Assembly: GCA_943370215.1 (NCBI GenBank)
Contig: CALRQC020000025.1
Span: 29,386 to 93,385, forward strand
Direction of reading: 5' to 3'
DNA: 64,000 bases
From: Niveispirillum sp943370215
GTDB lineage: Bacteria; Pseudomonadota; Alphaproteobacteria; Azospirillales; Azospirillaceae
Each line of letters opens with the position of its first letter. The first letter of the stretch is position 1. A program made the translations under genes and the position numbers. Below are positions 33,833-43,637 of this stretch, one piece after another. The notes under the pieces are model-generated. The model saw only the letters and a list, made by a program, of their open reading frames with translations, had not been told where the DNA came from and ran no database searches.

Positions 33833-35062
33833 TCAGTCAGCGGAAACGGAGACGGGGGAAACGGGGGCATTGGCTTTACGAACGCGGTCCAGGAACAGCT
33901 TGATGTTCCGGGTGGCCTGACGGATGCGCTGGGTATTTTCCACCAGACCGAAACGCACATGGGTGTCGCCATATTCGCCAAAACCGATGCCGGGGCTGAC
34001 CGCCACCTTGGCTTCCTGCATCAGCAGCTTGGCAAATTCCAGGCTGCCCAGATGCTTGAACGGTTCGGGAATTTCCGCCCAGACGAACATGGAGGCATTG
34101 GGTGACACCACCGGCCAGCCGGCCTGCTGCAACCCTTCCACCAGCACATCGCGGCGCTGCTTGTACATCTCGCGGATTTCCAGCACGCAATCCTGCGGGC
34201 CATTCAAGGCGGCGGTGGCCGCCACCTGGATGGGCGTGAAGGCGCCGTAATCGACATAGGATTTGAACTTGGCCAGCGCGCCGACCAGCTTCTTCGACCC
34301 CACGCCAAAACCGACGCGCCAGCCCGGCATGTTATAGGTCTTGGACAGGCTGTTGAATTCCACGGTGATATCGCGCGCTTCCGGGATCTGCAGCACCGAC
34401 GGCGGCGGGTTGCCGTCGAAATAGATCTCCGCATAGGCGATATCGGACAGGATGTAGATGCCGTGCTTCAGGCACAGATCGACGATCGGCCGATAGAAAT
34501 CCAGCGTCACCGTCTGACCGGTCGGGTTGGCGGGGAAGCTGACGATCAGGGCCGTCGGCTTGGGCACCGAATGCTTGATGGCGCGTTCCAGCGCCGGCAC
34601 GAAATCGTCCAGCCCGTTATTCACCGGGATATGGCGCAGCGCCGCACCGGCCAGCATGAAGCCGAACGGATGAATCGGGTAGCTCGGATTCGGCACCAGA
34701 ATCACGTCACCGGGGCTGGTGATGGCCTGGGCCAGATTGGCCAGGCCTTCCTTGGAACCGATGGTGACGATGGCTTCCGTCTCCGGGTCGATATCGACAT
34801 CGAAGCGGCGCTTGTAATAGGCGCTGATGGCCTTGCGCAGGCCGGGGATGCCGCGGCTCTGGCTATAGCGGTGGGTCTTGGGGTTCTGCACCGCTTCCAC
34901 CAGCTTCGCCACGATATGCGGCGGGGTCGGCTGGTCGGGGTTGCCCATGCCCAGATCGATGATGTCCTCCGCAGCGGCCCTAGCTCGCGCCTTCATCGCG
35001 TTCACTTCGGCGAACACATAGGGCGGAAGCCGCTTGATGCGGTGGAATTCAGCGTCGCTCAT
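33833..35062 (-). CDS. AlaC-type class I/II aminotransferase
   Basis: 409 residues, fold type I PLP enzyme. PLP-binding features are IVSFPANPTGQ, DIAYAEIYFDG and the lysine in SLSKTYNMPGWR. The pattern matches the alanine/glutamate-pyruvate AlaC group, often annotated as LL-diaminopimelate aminotransferase-like. The link to hom, only 12 bp away, suggests amino-acid interconversion feeding the aspartate family, but its exact substrate is inferred. Confidence 0.9.
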   Translation of the reverse strand: MSDAEFHRIKRLPPYVFAEVNAMKARARAAAEDIIDLGMGNPDQPTPPHIVAKLVEAVQNPKTHRYSQSRGIPGLRKAISAYYKRRFDVDIDPETEAIVTIGSKEGLANLAQAITSPGDVILVPNPSYPIHPFGFMLAGAALRHIPVNNGLDDFVPALERAIKHSVPKPTALIVSFPANPTGQTVTLDFYRPIVDLCLKHGIYILSDIAYAEIYFDGNPPPSVLQIPEARDITVEFNSLSKTYNMPGWRVGFGVGSKKLVGALAKFKSYVDYGAFTPIQVAATAALNGPQDCVLEIREMYKQRRDVLVEGLQQAGWPVVSPNASMFVWAEIPEPFKHLGSLEFAKLLMQEAKVAVSPGIGFGEYGDTHVRFGLVENTQRIRQATRNIKLFLDRVRKANAPVSPVSVSAD

Positions 35063-35187
35063 GGACCTGGCACCGGTTGGAAGATGTAGGGGCGAAATAT
35101 GTAGCGCACCGGCTTTCGCCGCCGCGACATGATTTTACAGGTTGAACCGATTTGCTGCCATGAATGGAAGGGATGGCGGCAGAAAAT

Positions 35188-35679
35188 TCACTTTTCTGTC
35201 TTCCCACCAGCCGCACCAGCCGTGCCGCTGGTGGAAGGCAGAGAGGTCGGCACGGGCGGTGGGGCATCCGGCAGGCTGGGGATATCCACGGTTGGGGCCT
35301 GCGGCGCGGCCCCGGTGGCGCGCAGGGCATCGCCCACGCTGGTCCCCTGCTCCCGATCCAGGGTCAGCCGATCCATCATGGCCTGCCGCTCGATGGGGGA
35401 TGAGAATTCCTCCGGCCGGGCCGGCACGGCGGCAAGATTGGCGGCCCCTTCCGCCCTGGGATCAGCGCGGCGAATCGCCCGGGCGCCCGTCAGCACGCGG
35501 GTGGGGTCGCTATCGCCGATGGCTTCCTTGGTGGCCGGTGCGGGCCCATCGTCAAAAACGATGTCCGGCAGGGGCACACGGGCGCAACCCGCCATGCCCA
35601 AGGCGGCCGCCAGGGCCAGCCCCCCCAGCAGCAACGAAACATTCTTACGGATAGGGGATGATGGGTCGGTGAAAATCAT
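35188..35679 (-). CDS. Putative lipoprotein of unknown function (163 aa)
   Basis: From the ATG at 35679 the protein has a type II signal peptide (LLLGGLALAAALGMAGC) and mature Cys at about residue 31. The rest is acidic and proline-rich in its last 40 residues (PSLPDAPPPVP) and ends in a GGKTEK tail. There is no recognised domain. It is divergent from phaC, with about 165 bp between starts. Confidence 0.6.
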   Translation of the reverse strand: MIFTDPSSPIRKNVSLLLGGLALAAALGMAGCARVPLPDIVFDDGPAPATKEAIGDSDPTRVLTGARAIRRADPRAEGAANLAAVPARPEEFSSPIERQAMMDRLTLDREQGTSVGDALRATGAAPQAPTVDIPSLPDAPPPVPTSLPSTSGTAGAAGGKTEK

Positions 35680-35845
35680 GGCCGGATCGTGTATGAAAAT
35701 GCCCGTGTCGGCAACCTTAAGCCTGATCCTGAGGGAAGAGGCAAGGAAAGCCGCATTGCCTGAACGCGTCTGCCGATAATCAGGCCAATAAATTATGTCA
35801 GGAAAGAGTTGGGGTCCGTTCCAACCAGTTTTGAGGAAAGCGCGA

Positions 35846-37645
35846 ATGGCTGAACCGCAAGGGTCCGAAATCAAGATCCCCGATCCCGTGGAAATGTCGC
35901 GTCACATGGCGACCATCGCGGAACAGAGCCAGCGGCTGGTGGCGGAATTCCTGAAACGGCAGGGCGATACCGGTAGCGGCGCGCAGGATGCCATGCATAT
36001 CGGCGCCGCCTTTCTGGAAATGACGGCGCGCATGATGGCCGACCCGGCCAAGCTGATGCAGGCGCAATGGTCGCTCTGGCAGGATTACATGGCGCTGTGG
36101 CAGCGCACCACCCAGCGTATGCTGGGCCAGGGTGCTGCCGGCCCGGTGGCCGCCCCCGCCAAGGAGGATAAGCGGTTCAAGGACAGCGCCTGGGATGAGA
36201 ACACGCTGTTCGACTATATCAAGCAATCCTATCTGCTGACCGCCCGCTGGCTGCAATCCACCGTGCGGGAGGTGGAGGGGATGGACGACAAGACGGCCAA
36301 GAAGGTGGATTTCTATACCCGCCAGTTCGTCGATGCCATGGCCCCCAGCAATTTCGTGCTGACCAACCCGGAAGTGCTGCGCAAGACGCTGGAGACGGGT
36401 GGCGAGAATCTGGTCAAGGGCCTGGAAAACCTGCTGGGCGATCTGGAACGTGGCAAGGGCCAATTGGCCATTTCCATGACCGATTATTCCAAGTTCAAGG
36501 TGGGCGAGAATATCGCCGCCACCCCCGGCAAGGTCGTCTATCAGAACGACCTGATGCAATTGATCCAGTATGAGCCGACGACGGAGCAGCAGTTCAAGCG
36601 CCCGCTGCTGATCGTGCCGCCCTGGATCAACAAGTTCTATATCCTGGACCTGCGGCCCAGCAATTCGCTGGTGAAATGGCTGTGCGACCAGGGCCATACG
36701 GTCTTTATCGTCTCCTGGGTCAACCCGGATGAGAAGCTGGCCGACAAGACCTGGGAAGATTACATGAATCTCGGGCCGCTCTCGGCCCTGGATGCCATCG
36801 AACAGGCCACCGGCGAGACAGAGATCAATGCCATCGGCTATTGCATCGGTGGCACGCTGATGGCCTCCACGCTGGCCTATATGGCCGCCAAGGGCGATGA
36901 GCGGATCAAGAGCATCCTCTATCTGGTGACGCTGACCGACTTTACCGAGCCGGGGGAACTGTCTGTCTTCATCGATGAAGAACAGTTGGCCGCCCTGGAA
37001 GAGAAGATGAACAGCCAGGGCTATCTGAATGGCCAGTCCATGGCGACCACCTTCAACATGCTGCGGGCCAATGACCTGATCTGGTCCTTCGTGGTCAATA
37101 ATTACCTGTTGGGCAAGGATCCCTTCCCCTTCGATCTGCTGTACTGGAATTCCGACGCCACGCGGATGCCGGCGGCAATGCACAGTTTTTATCTGCGCAA
37201 CATGTATCAGCGGAACCTGCTGGTGCAGCCGGGCGGTATCAATATCAAGGGCGTGCCGATCGATCTCAGCCAGATCAAGGTGCCCACCTTCATGCTGTCC
37301 ACGCGGGAGGATCACATCACCCCGTGGAAATCCACCTATGCCGCCACCCAGCTTTATGGCGGGCCGGTGAAGTTCGTGCTGGCGGCATCCGGCCATATTG
37401 CCGGCGTGGTCAACCCGCCGGCCGCCAACAAATATTCCCACTTCACCAACACCAAACTGCCCAAAGACCCTGAGCAGTGGATGGCCAGCGCCAAGGAGGT
37501 GCCGGGCAGTTGGTGGCCGGAATATGCCAAATGGCTGCAGAAATATGCCGGGGCCAAGGTGACAGCCCGTATCCCTGGCGAGGGCAAGCTGAAAGCCATC
37601 GAAGCGGCCCCCGGCTCCTACGTCAAAGCCCGGGTGGTGGAATAA
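35846..37645 (+). CDS. phaC: Class I polyhydroxyalkanoate synthase
   Basis: 599 residues from the ATG at 35846 behind GAGGAA. The lipase-like box GYCIGG places the catalytic cysteine at residue 333; the catalytic aspartate (STREDHITPW) and histidine (SGHIAGVVNPP) are also seen, as is the N-terminal PhaC domain (NPEVLRKTLETGGENL). It polymerises (R)-3-hydroxyacyl-CoA into storage granules. No phaA, phaB or phasin gene is adjacent in the window. It ends at a bidirectional terminator shared with tatC. Confidence 0.95.
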   Translation: MAEPQGSEIKIPDPVEMSRHMATIAEQSQRLVAEFLKRQGDTGSGAQDAMHIGAAFLEMTARMMADPAKLMQAQWSLWQDYMALWQRTTQRMLGQGAAGPVAAPAKEDKRFKDSAWDENTLFDYIKQSYLLTARWLQSTVREVEGMDDKTAKKVDFYTRQFVDAMAPSNFVLTNPEVLRKTLETGGENLVKGLENLLGDLERGKGQLAISMTDYSKFKVGENIAATPGKVVYQNDLMQLIQYEPTTEQQFKRPLLIVPPWINKFYILDLRPSNSLVKWLCDQGHTVFIVSWVNPDEKLADKTWEDYMNLGPLSALDAIEQATGETEINAIGYCIGGTLMASTLAYMAAKGDERIKSILYLVTLTDFTEPGELSVFIDEEQLAALEEKMNSQGYLNGQSMATTFNMLRANDLIWSFVVNNYLLGKDPFPFDLLYWNSDATRMPAAMHSFYLRNMYQRNLLVQPGGINIKGVPIDLSQIKVPTFMLSTREDHITPWKSTYAATQLYGGPVKFVLAASGHIAGVVNPPAANKYSHFTNTKLPKDPEQWMASAKEVPGSWWPEYAKWLQKYAGAKVTARIPGEGKLKAIEAAPGSYVKARVVE

Positions 37646-37683
37646 AAAAGGGCGGGGGTGCAAGATGGCACCCCCGCCCTTTT
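37646..37683. terminator. Bidirectional terminator between phaC and tatC
   Basis: A 16-bp perfect stem (AAAAGGGCGGGGGTGC with its complement, six-base loop) has A- and T-runs at its ends. Confidence 0.9.
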
Positions 37684-37710
37684 CCTTTGAAAGCGGCCAC
37701 ACGGCCGCAG

Positions 37711-38523
37711 TCAGCTATTCAGTTCGGCATCCAATTCAGCATCCCGCACGGCGCGCTGCTTTTCAATGCGCCGCGCCATGAAGACGGACACTTCGTACAG
37801 CAGCAGCATGGGCACGGCGAGGCCCACCTGGCTGATCACATCCGGCGGGGTCAGAATGGCGGCGGCAACGAAGACGCCGACAATGGCATAACGCCGCTTG
37901 GACGCCAGCCCGTCTGCCGTCACCAGCCCGGCCCGGGCCAGCAGGGTCAGGATGACCGGCAATTGGAAAGCCAGACCGAAGGCGAAGATCATCGCCATGA
38001 TCAGCGACAGATAATCCGCCACGCGGGTTTCCGCCTGTACCGCCAATGTTGTGGCCGTCGCTTCCACCTCGAAAGAGAAGAAGAATTTCAGGGCCAGCGG
38101 CATGATGAAGAAATAAACCAGCGCCGCCCCCAGGGCGAACAGCACCGGTGTCGCCACCAGGAAGGGCACGAACGCGCGGCGTTCATGCTTGTAAAGGCCG
38201 GGGGCGACGAACTTGTAAACCTGCGTGGCGATGATGGGGAAGGCCACCATCGCACCGGCCCAGAAAGCCACCTTCACCTGAGTCAGGAAGAATTCCTGCG
38301 GGGCGGTGAAGATCATGCGCCGTTCATGCGCCTTCTCCCCCAGCGCCTGCACCAGCGGGTGCATCAGCAACTGATAGATATGGTCGGCCACTGTGAAGCA
38401 GAGCAGGAAGGCGACAATCAGCGCGCCCAGGCTCCACATCAGCCGGTTCCGCAGCTCGATCAAATGTTCCAGCAGCGGCATCCGGCCGGCTTCGAGTTCA
38501 TCTGGGATATGGGGATCGGTCAC
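37711..38523 (-). CDS. tatC: Sec-independent protein translocase TatC
   Basis: 270 residues with six predicted membrane helices and the conserved N-terminal MPLLEHLIELRNRL. It recognises twin-arginine signal peptides and, with TatB, forms the receptor of the Tat pathway. It overlaps tatB by four bases. Its C-terminal tail is longer and more charged than the core needs. Confidence 0.96.
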   Translation of the reverse strand: MTDPHIPDELEAGRMPLLEHLIELRNRLMWSLGALIVAFLLCFTVADHIYQLLMHPLVQALGEKAHERRMIFTAPQEFFLTQVKVAFWAGAMVAFPIIATQVYKFVAPGLYKHERRAFVPFLVATPVLFALGAALVYFFIMPLALKFFFSFEVEATATTLAVQAETRVADYLSLIMAMIFAFGLAFQLPVILTLLARAGLVTADGLASKRRYAIVGVFVAAAILTPPDVISQVGLAVPMLLLYEVSVFMARRIEKQRAVRDAELDAELNS

Positions 38524-39104
38524 GGCCGCTCACCTTGGGTCTTGGGGGCTTCCACCGGCTTGGCTTCATCCGCAACGGCGAAAGGTGCCGGCGTCGCGGG
38601 CTCCACGGATGGCGCAGGGGGCGGCGGCGGCTGTTCCAGGGGCTGCAACACCGGCTCCACCTGCACCGCTGCGGCGGGGGAGGCGACCGGGGCGGGTTCC
38701 AGCGGGGTGACCGGCGGCGCGCCGGCCGGCGGCAGGGCAATCGCCGCCAGATCGGCATCCTCCTCCGGATCGGGAAGTGCCGGCTTGGCCGGGTCAGCCG
38801 GGTTGGCCGTGCCGTCCGCCGGCCCGCCCAGGGGCTCACGCAGCTTGCCATCCGGATCGATGGCCTTCTCCAGCTCCTGATTCAGATTGAAGCTGCGGGC
38901 CTGCTCCACCTGCTTGCGCAGTTCATCCAGTTCCGCCTGACGGACCATGTCGTCCACGTTGTTCTGGAACTCGCGGGCCAGTGCGCGGGCCTTGGCAACC
39001 CACTTACCCACCGTATGCAGCGCCTTGGGCAAATCCTTGGGCCCGATGACGACCAGCGCCACGACGGCGATGACAGCGATTTCGGACCAGCCGATGTCAA
39101 ACAT
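38520..39104 (-). CDS. tatB: Sec-independent protein translocase TatB
   Basis: 194 residues: one membrane helix (IGWSEIAVIAVVALVVIGPKDLP), an amphipathic helix, then a long disordered Pro/Ala-rich tail (about residues 90-194). The GPKDLP hinge is the TatB signature. The tail length is typical of alphaproteobacterial TatB. Confidence 0.95.
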   Translation of the reverse strand: MFDIGWSEIAVIAVVALVVIGPKDLPKALHTVGKWVAKARALAREFQNNVDDMVRQAELDELRKQVEQARSFNLNQELEKAIDPDGKLREPLGGPADGTANPADPAKPALPDPEEDADLAAIALPPAGAPPVTPLEPAPVASPAAAVQVEPVLQPLEQPPPPPAPSVEPATPAPFAVADEAKPVEAPKTQGERP

Positions 39105-39155
39105 GATGGATCAGACTTCCCCGTGGCGGGTGAACGGGAGGATAGCGCCGACAGT

Positions 39156-39416
39156 TCACGGTTTCGGCGCCGACTCGTCCTTGGTTAGCGGGACGATGGG
39201 GGATGGGGCAACCTTATTGTCGATAACGGGGGCCTGCGTCATTGTCGCATCCGCCGGGGCCGGGGCATCGCCCTCCCCTTCATTGCCCTTCAGCCCGTCC
39301 TTGAAGTTGCGGATACCTTTGCCGAAATCGCCCATCACCTTAGGCAATTTGCCGGCGCCGAAGATCACGCCGACAATCAACAGGATAACCAGAATCTCTG
39401 TGATACCCAAACTCAT
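39156..39416 (-). CDS. tatA: Sec-independent protein translocase TatA
   Basis: 86 residues from the ATG at 39416, preceded by GAGGGAA. The membrane helix (GITEILVILLIVGVIFG) leads into the FGAGKLPKVMGDFGKG amphipathic segment that identifies TatA. Oligomers form the translocation pore for folded, cofactor-bearing proteins. It is first in tatABC. Confidence 0.95.
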   Translation of the reverse strand: MSLGITEILVILLIVGVIFGAGKLPKVMGDFGKGIRNFKDGLKGNEGEGDAPAPADATMTQAPVIDNKVAPSPIVPLTKDESAPKP

Positions 39417-39529
39417 GACGGTTCCCTCGGGCTTGGCACCACCGGCTTTGCGGCGGCGCGGGATGATGGCAGAAAGCCCCCTTCCCCGCAATCAAGGCCG
39501 GAAAACATTCATGTTTCGAACCAACCGGC

Positions 39530-40690
39530 CTATCGCGGAAAAATGAAAGCCTGTTGCCGGTCCAAGGTGACGGAGACATGGGTATCATCCGCGGGCAGAA
39601 AATGGCCCGGCATCCGGGCGTGCATATGGTGCGGCTTGCCCTCGGCATCCAGTACCCGCAGATGCACCAGACTGGCGCGGCCCAGCAGGCGGGATGCCTC
39701 CACCCGCGCCAGATTGGGCACCCCGTCACTACCCAGCCCCTGCTCCACCGCCGACAGGCGCAGCCCTTCCGGCCGGATCAGGACGGCAACCGCCGCCCCT
39801 TCGGCATGACCGGGGGCGCTGAGGCAGCCGATCGGCGTATCGACCCGGCCACCCCGCACGGTGCCCGTCAGCCGGTTCACCTCCCCGAAGAAGCTGGCGG
39901 CGAATTCATCCACTGGCCGGGTGTAAAGTTCGGTGGGGGAGCCCAGTTGCACCAGCTTGCCATCCCGCATCAGGGCAATGCGGTCGGCCAGGAACATCGC
40001 CTCTTCCGGATCATGGGTGACGATCATCGTCGCCGCCCCGCTTTGCTTCAAGACATGCAGGGTTTCGTCACGCACGGTTTCCCGCAGCCTGGTATCCAGG
40101 CCGGAGAAAGGTTCGTCCAGCAGCAGCACGGCGGGCTTGGGGGCCATGGCGCGGGCGAGCGCCACGCGCTGCTGCTGCCCGCCCGACAGGGCGTCGGGAA
40201 AGGCATTGGCATAGGCTTCCATGCCCACCTGCCGCAATGCCGCCAGCGCCCGTTCCTTCTGCTCCGCCACCGGCAGACGGTTCAGGCCGAAGCGCACATT
40301 GTCCAGCACCCGCAGATGCGGGAACAAGGCATAATCCTGGAAGACCAGCCCGATGCCACGCTTCTCCGGTGGTACGGAACGGCCGGGGCGAGCGATCACC
40401 TGCCCGTTTACTGATACCTCCCCCTGTTGCAAAACCTCCAGGCCCGCCGACAAGCGCAGCAAGGTGGATTTGCCACAGCCGGACGGGCCGACCAGACAGA
40501 CGATTTCCCCCGGACCGATGGACAGGCTGACATGATCCACCGCCCGCTTGTTGCGGTAATCATGACTGACATCGGACAAGGACAGCGCCGCCAGCCGATG
40601 AGATGCCACAGCGGCGGCCGGGGCTGCCGCATCCAGGGCGACCGGGTGCGGGGCGGTAGGGCGGGTGCTGTCGGCCAGATTCAAATCCAT
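39530..40690 (-). CDS. ABC transporter ATP-binding protein, FbpC/PotA-like
   Basis: 386 residues. It contains Walker A GPSGCGKST, the signature LSGGQQQR, Walker B LLLDEP, and a C-terminal TOBE-like domain (FFGEVNRLTGTV, VLIRPEGLRLS). The nucleotide-binding half most resembles the ferric iron/spermidine class. The first about 35 residues are an Ala/Pro-rich extension. No permease or binding protein is encoded nearby, so partners must lie elsewhere. A weak Fur-like sequence (ATCATTAT, 40783-40790) lies upstream. Confidence 0.85.
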   Translation of the reverse strand: MDLNLADSTRPTAPHPVALDAAAPAAAVASHRLAALSLSDVSHDYRNKRAVDHVSLSIGPGEIVCLVGPSGCGKSTLLRLSAGLEVLQQGEVSVNGQVIARPGRSVPPEKRGIGLVFQDYALFPHLRVLDNVRFGLNRLPVAEQKERALAALRQVGMEAYANAFPDALSGGQQQRVALARAMAPKPAVLLLDEPFSGLDTRLRETVRDETLHVLKQSGAATMIVTHDPEEAMFLADRIALMRDGKLVQLGSPTELYTRPVDEFAASFFGEVNRLTGTVRGGRVDTPIGCLSAPGHAEGAAVAVLIRPEGLRLSAVEQGLGSDGVPNLARVEASRLLGRASLVHLRVLDAEGKPHHMHARMPGHFLPADDTHVSVTLDRQQAFIFPR

Positions 40691-40810
40691 ACCGGACAAG
40701 GCTCTCTGTTGGCGCGCGGCGGAGCGCGGAACACCGGAATAGAACAGAATGATTAGGTAGGGATCAGCGCAGGGAATTGCAAATCATTATTAATTGACCG
40801 CCCGGAAATC

Positions 40811-40839
40811 GGGTGGGGATGGCCGTTCCATCCCCACCC
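40811..40839 (-). terminator. Hairpin after valS
   Basis: A 12-bp perfect stem (GGGTGGGGATGG with its complement, loop of five) lies 11 bp beyond the valS stop; only a short T-run (GATTTCC) follows on the minus strand. Confidence 0.6.
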
Positions 40840-40850
40840 GCAACGCACCC

Positions 40851-43535
40851 TCAGCCCAACTGGCCCAGGGCGGCGGCCAGCTTGGCCCGAACGGTATCAG
40901 CCTCGGCGCGGCGCTCGCGCTGTTCCTCGATCACCTCTTCCGGGGCCTTGTCGACGAAGTTCTTGTTGGCCAGCTTGGCGTCGATCTTGCCGATCTCCTG
41001 CTCCAGCTTGCCAATCTCCTTCGCCAGACGGGCCTTCTCCTTCTCGATATCGATGAAGTCGGCCAGCGGCAGCACCAGGGTGGCCTCGTCCAGCACGGCC
41101 TGGGCGGAACCCTTGGGCGCTTCGGCGTCCGTTGCTTCCACACCGGACAGACGCGCCAGACGCAGGATCAGGTCGCGGTGGGTCGCCAGCCGCCGTTCCG
41201 TCTCTGCGTTCGCCCCCTTCAGCAGCAGCGGCAACTGGGCCGAGGGCGGCACATTCATTTCCGACCGCACGGTGCGGATGGTGGAAATCAGCTTCACCAC
41301 CCATTCCATTTCCGCCGAGGCGGCGGCGTCGATCAGCGCCTCATTGGCCAGCGGCCATTCGGCACTGATCAGGGTCTTGGTCAGACCGCCCGTCTTCTCG
41401 TTCAGCTCTTCGGTGATGAACGGCATCACCGGGTGCAGCAGATGCAGAATCCGGTCAAACACCCAGGCGGTGGTGGCGCGGGTCTCGGCCTTGGCGGCCT
41501 CATCCTCACCATTCAGGATCGGCTTGGTGAATTCCAAATACCAGTCGCAGAAGCTGTTCCAGGCGAACTGATAGATGCCGGCCGCCGCCTCATTGAACTT
41601 ATAGGCGTCCAGCGCTTCCGTCACGCGGGCGGATGCCTGCTGGAAGGCGGCGATGATCCACTTATTGACCGTCAGACCCACCTTGGCCGGATCGAACCCG
41701 GCCACCGGGGCGACCTGATTCATCTCCGCATAGCGGGCGGCGTTCCACAGCTTGGTGGCGAAGTTGCGGTAACCTTCGACGCGGTTGACCGCCAGCTTGA
41801 TGTCACGGCCTTGCGCGGCCATGGCCGTCAGGGTGAAGCGCAGGGCGTCGCAGCCATATTGGTCGATCACGTCCAGCGGGTCGATGACGTTACCCTTGGA
41901 CTTCGACATCTTCTGGCCCTTTTCGTCGCGGACCAGGGCATGGATGTAGACGGTCTTGAACGGCACATCGCCCATGAAATGGATGCCCATCATCATCATT
42001 CGGGCAACCCAGAAGAAGATGATGTCGAAGCCCGTCACCAGCACATCGCCGGGATAATAGCGGCCCAGTTCCGGCGTCTGTTCCGGCCAGCCCAGCGTGC
42101 TGAACGGCCACAGCGCGGAGGAGAACCAGGTATCCAGCACGTCACTGTCGCGGGTGAGTGCAACCCCCTCCCCGGCCAGCGCCTGGGCTTCCTCGGCGGT
42201 TTCGGCGACGAAGACATTGCCTTCGCCATCATACCAGGCGGGGATCTGGTGACCCCACCAGAGCTGCCGGGAAATGCACCAGGGCTGGATGTTGCGCATC
42301 CATTCGAAATAGGTGTTTTCCCACTGGCGCGGCACGAAGACGGTCTTGCCCGTCTCCACCGCCTCAATGGCGGGCTTGGCCAGCGTGGCGGCATCGCAAT
42401 ACCACTGATCGGTCAGCCAGGGCTCGATCACCACGCCGGAGCGGTCGCCATGCGGCACCGTCATCTTGTGCGGCACGATCTGTTCCAGCAGTTCCAGCGC
42501 TTCCAGATCGGCGACCACCTGCTTGCGCGCCGCAAACCGGTCCAGCCCGCGATAGGCTTCCGGCACCGGTTCGCTGAAGGCTTCCAGGCGGCCATTGGCG
42601 CCGGGCTTGTAGCCTTCGAACGAGTCCACGATGCGGGCATCACGGTCCAGCAGATTGATCAGCGGCAAATTATGCCGGCGGCCAACCTCGAAATCGTTGA
42701 AATCATGGGCGGGGGTGATCTTCACCGCACCGGAACCCGTCTCCGGGTCGGCATATTCATCGCCCACAATGGGGATCAGGCGGCCGACCAGCGGCAGGCG
42801 GACGAACTTGCCGATAATGTCTTTGTAGCGCTCATCCTCAGGATGCACAGCCACGGCGGTATCGGCCAGCATGGTTTCGGGCCGGGTGGTGGCGACCACG
42901 ATATAGCGGCCCGGCTCCCCCTCGATCGGGTAGCGGAAGTGCCAGAGATTGCCGGCAACCTCCTTCTGCTCCACCTCCAGGTCGGAAATGGCGGTGTGCA
43001 GCTTGGGGTCCCAGTTGACCAGCCGCTTGTCACGATAGATCAGGCCCTGGCGGTGCAGTTCCACGAACACCTTGCGGACGGCCTTGTTCAGGCCCTCATC
43101 CATGGTGAAGCGTTCACGCGCCCAATCGGTGGAAGCACCCAGGCGGCGAAGCTGGCGGGTGATGGTGCCGCCGGATTCGGCCTTCCATTCCCACACCTTT
43201 TCCAGAAACTTCTCACGCCCCAACTGCTGGCGGGTGATGCCTTCCTTACCCAGATTGCGCTCCACCACCATCTGGGTGGCGATGCCGGCATGGTCGGTGC
43301 CGGGCTGCCAAAGGGCATCCTTGCCGCGCATCCGCTGATAGCGAATCAGAATATCCTGCAAAGTGAAGGTCAGCGCGTGCCCCATATGCAGGCTGCCCGT
43401 CACGTTGGGCGGCGGCATCATGATGGTGTAGGGCACCTGATTGCTGTCTACATGGGCGGCGAAGGCGCCGTCCTTCTCCCAGCGTTGGTAGTGATTCGAT
43501 TCCACATCGGCGGGGGAAAAGGTCTTTTCCAGCAT
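40851..43535 (-). CDS. valS: Valyl-tRNA synthetase
   Basis: 894 residues from the ATG at 43535 (GAAGG upstream). It is a class I synthetase with HMGH at residues 50-53, KMSKS at 542-546, an editing domain between them (VATTRPETMLADTAVAV), an anticodon-binding region and a C-terminal coiled coil that clasps tRNA. It ends the pcm-rhodanese-tolC-popZ-valS series. Confidence 0.97.
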   Translation of the reverse strand: MLEKTFSPADVESNHYQRWEKDGAFAAHVDSNQVPYTIMMPPPNVTGSLHMGHALTFTLQDILIRYQRMRGKDALWQPGTDHAGIATQMVVERNLGKEGITRQQLGREKFLEKVWEWKAESGGTITRQLRRLGASTDWARERFTMDEGLNKAVRKVFVELHRQGLIYRDKRLVNWDPKLHTAISDLEVEQKEVAGNLWHFRYPIEGEPGRYIVVATTRPETMLADTAVAVHPEDERYKDIIGKFVRLPLVGRLIPIVGDEYADPETGSGAVKITPAHDFNDFEVGRRHNLPLINLLDRDARIVDSFEGYKPGANGRLEAFSEPVPEAYRGLDRFAARKQVVADLEALELLEQIVPHKMTVPHGDRSGVVIEPWLTDQWYCDAATLAKPAIEAVETGKTVFVPRQWENTYFEWMRNIQPWCISRQLWWGHQIPAWYDGEGNVFVAETAEEAQALAGEGVALTRDSDVLDTWFSSALWPFSTLGWPEQTPELGRYYPGDVLVTGFDIIFFWVARMMMMGIHFMGDVPFKTVYIHALVRDEKGQKMSKSKGNVIDPLDVIDQYGCDALRFTLTAMAAQGRDIKLAVNRVEGYRNFATKLWNAARYAEMNQVAPVAGFDPAKVGLTVNKWIIAAFQQASARVTEALDAYKFNEAAAGIYQFAWNSFCDWYLEFTKPILNGEDEAAKAETRATTAWVFDRILHLLHPVMPFITEELNEKTGGLTKTLISAEWPLANEALIDAAASAEMEWVVKLISTIRTVRSEMNVPPSAQLPLLLKGANAETERRLATHRDLILRLARLSGVEATDAEAPKGSAQAVLDEATLVLPLADFIDIEKEKARLAKEIGKLEQEIGKIDAKLANKNFVDKAPEEVIEEQRERRAEADTVRAKLAAALGQLG

Positions 43536-43637
43536 GACCGGGCCTTCAGATGACAGGGTTGGCACAGTTGATAAATGGAAAGGGGCGGCACCGTCCAGGC
43601 GCCGCCCCCAAACTTTCGTGCAATGCGGGCCGGCGCG

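Noticed and set aside
35798..37702. A 634-residue open frame opposite phaC
   Set aside because: Pure antisense shadow of a confidently identified gene, with no recognisable motif.
40773..40791. A Fur box upstream of the FbpC-like gene
   Set aside because: Only the right half matches; about 13 of 18 positions by eye is too weak to list as a site.
40794..43553. A 919-residue open frame on the plus strand opposite valS
   Set aside because: It mirrors the valS coding region, is His/Gly/Gln-rich from reversed codons, and has no domain; valS is certain.
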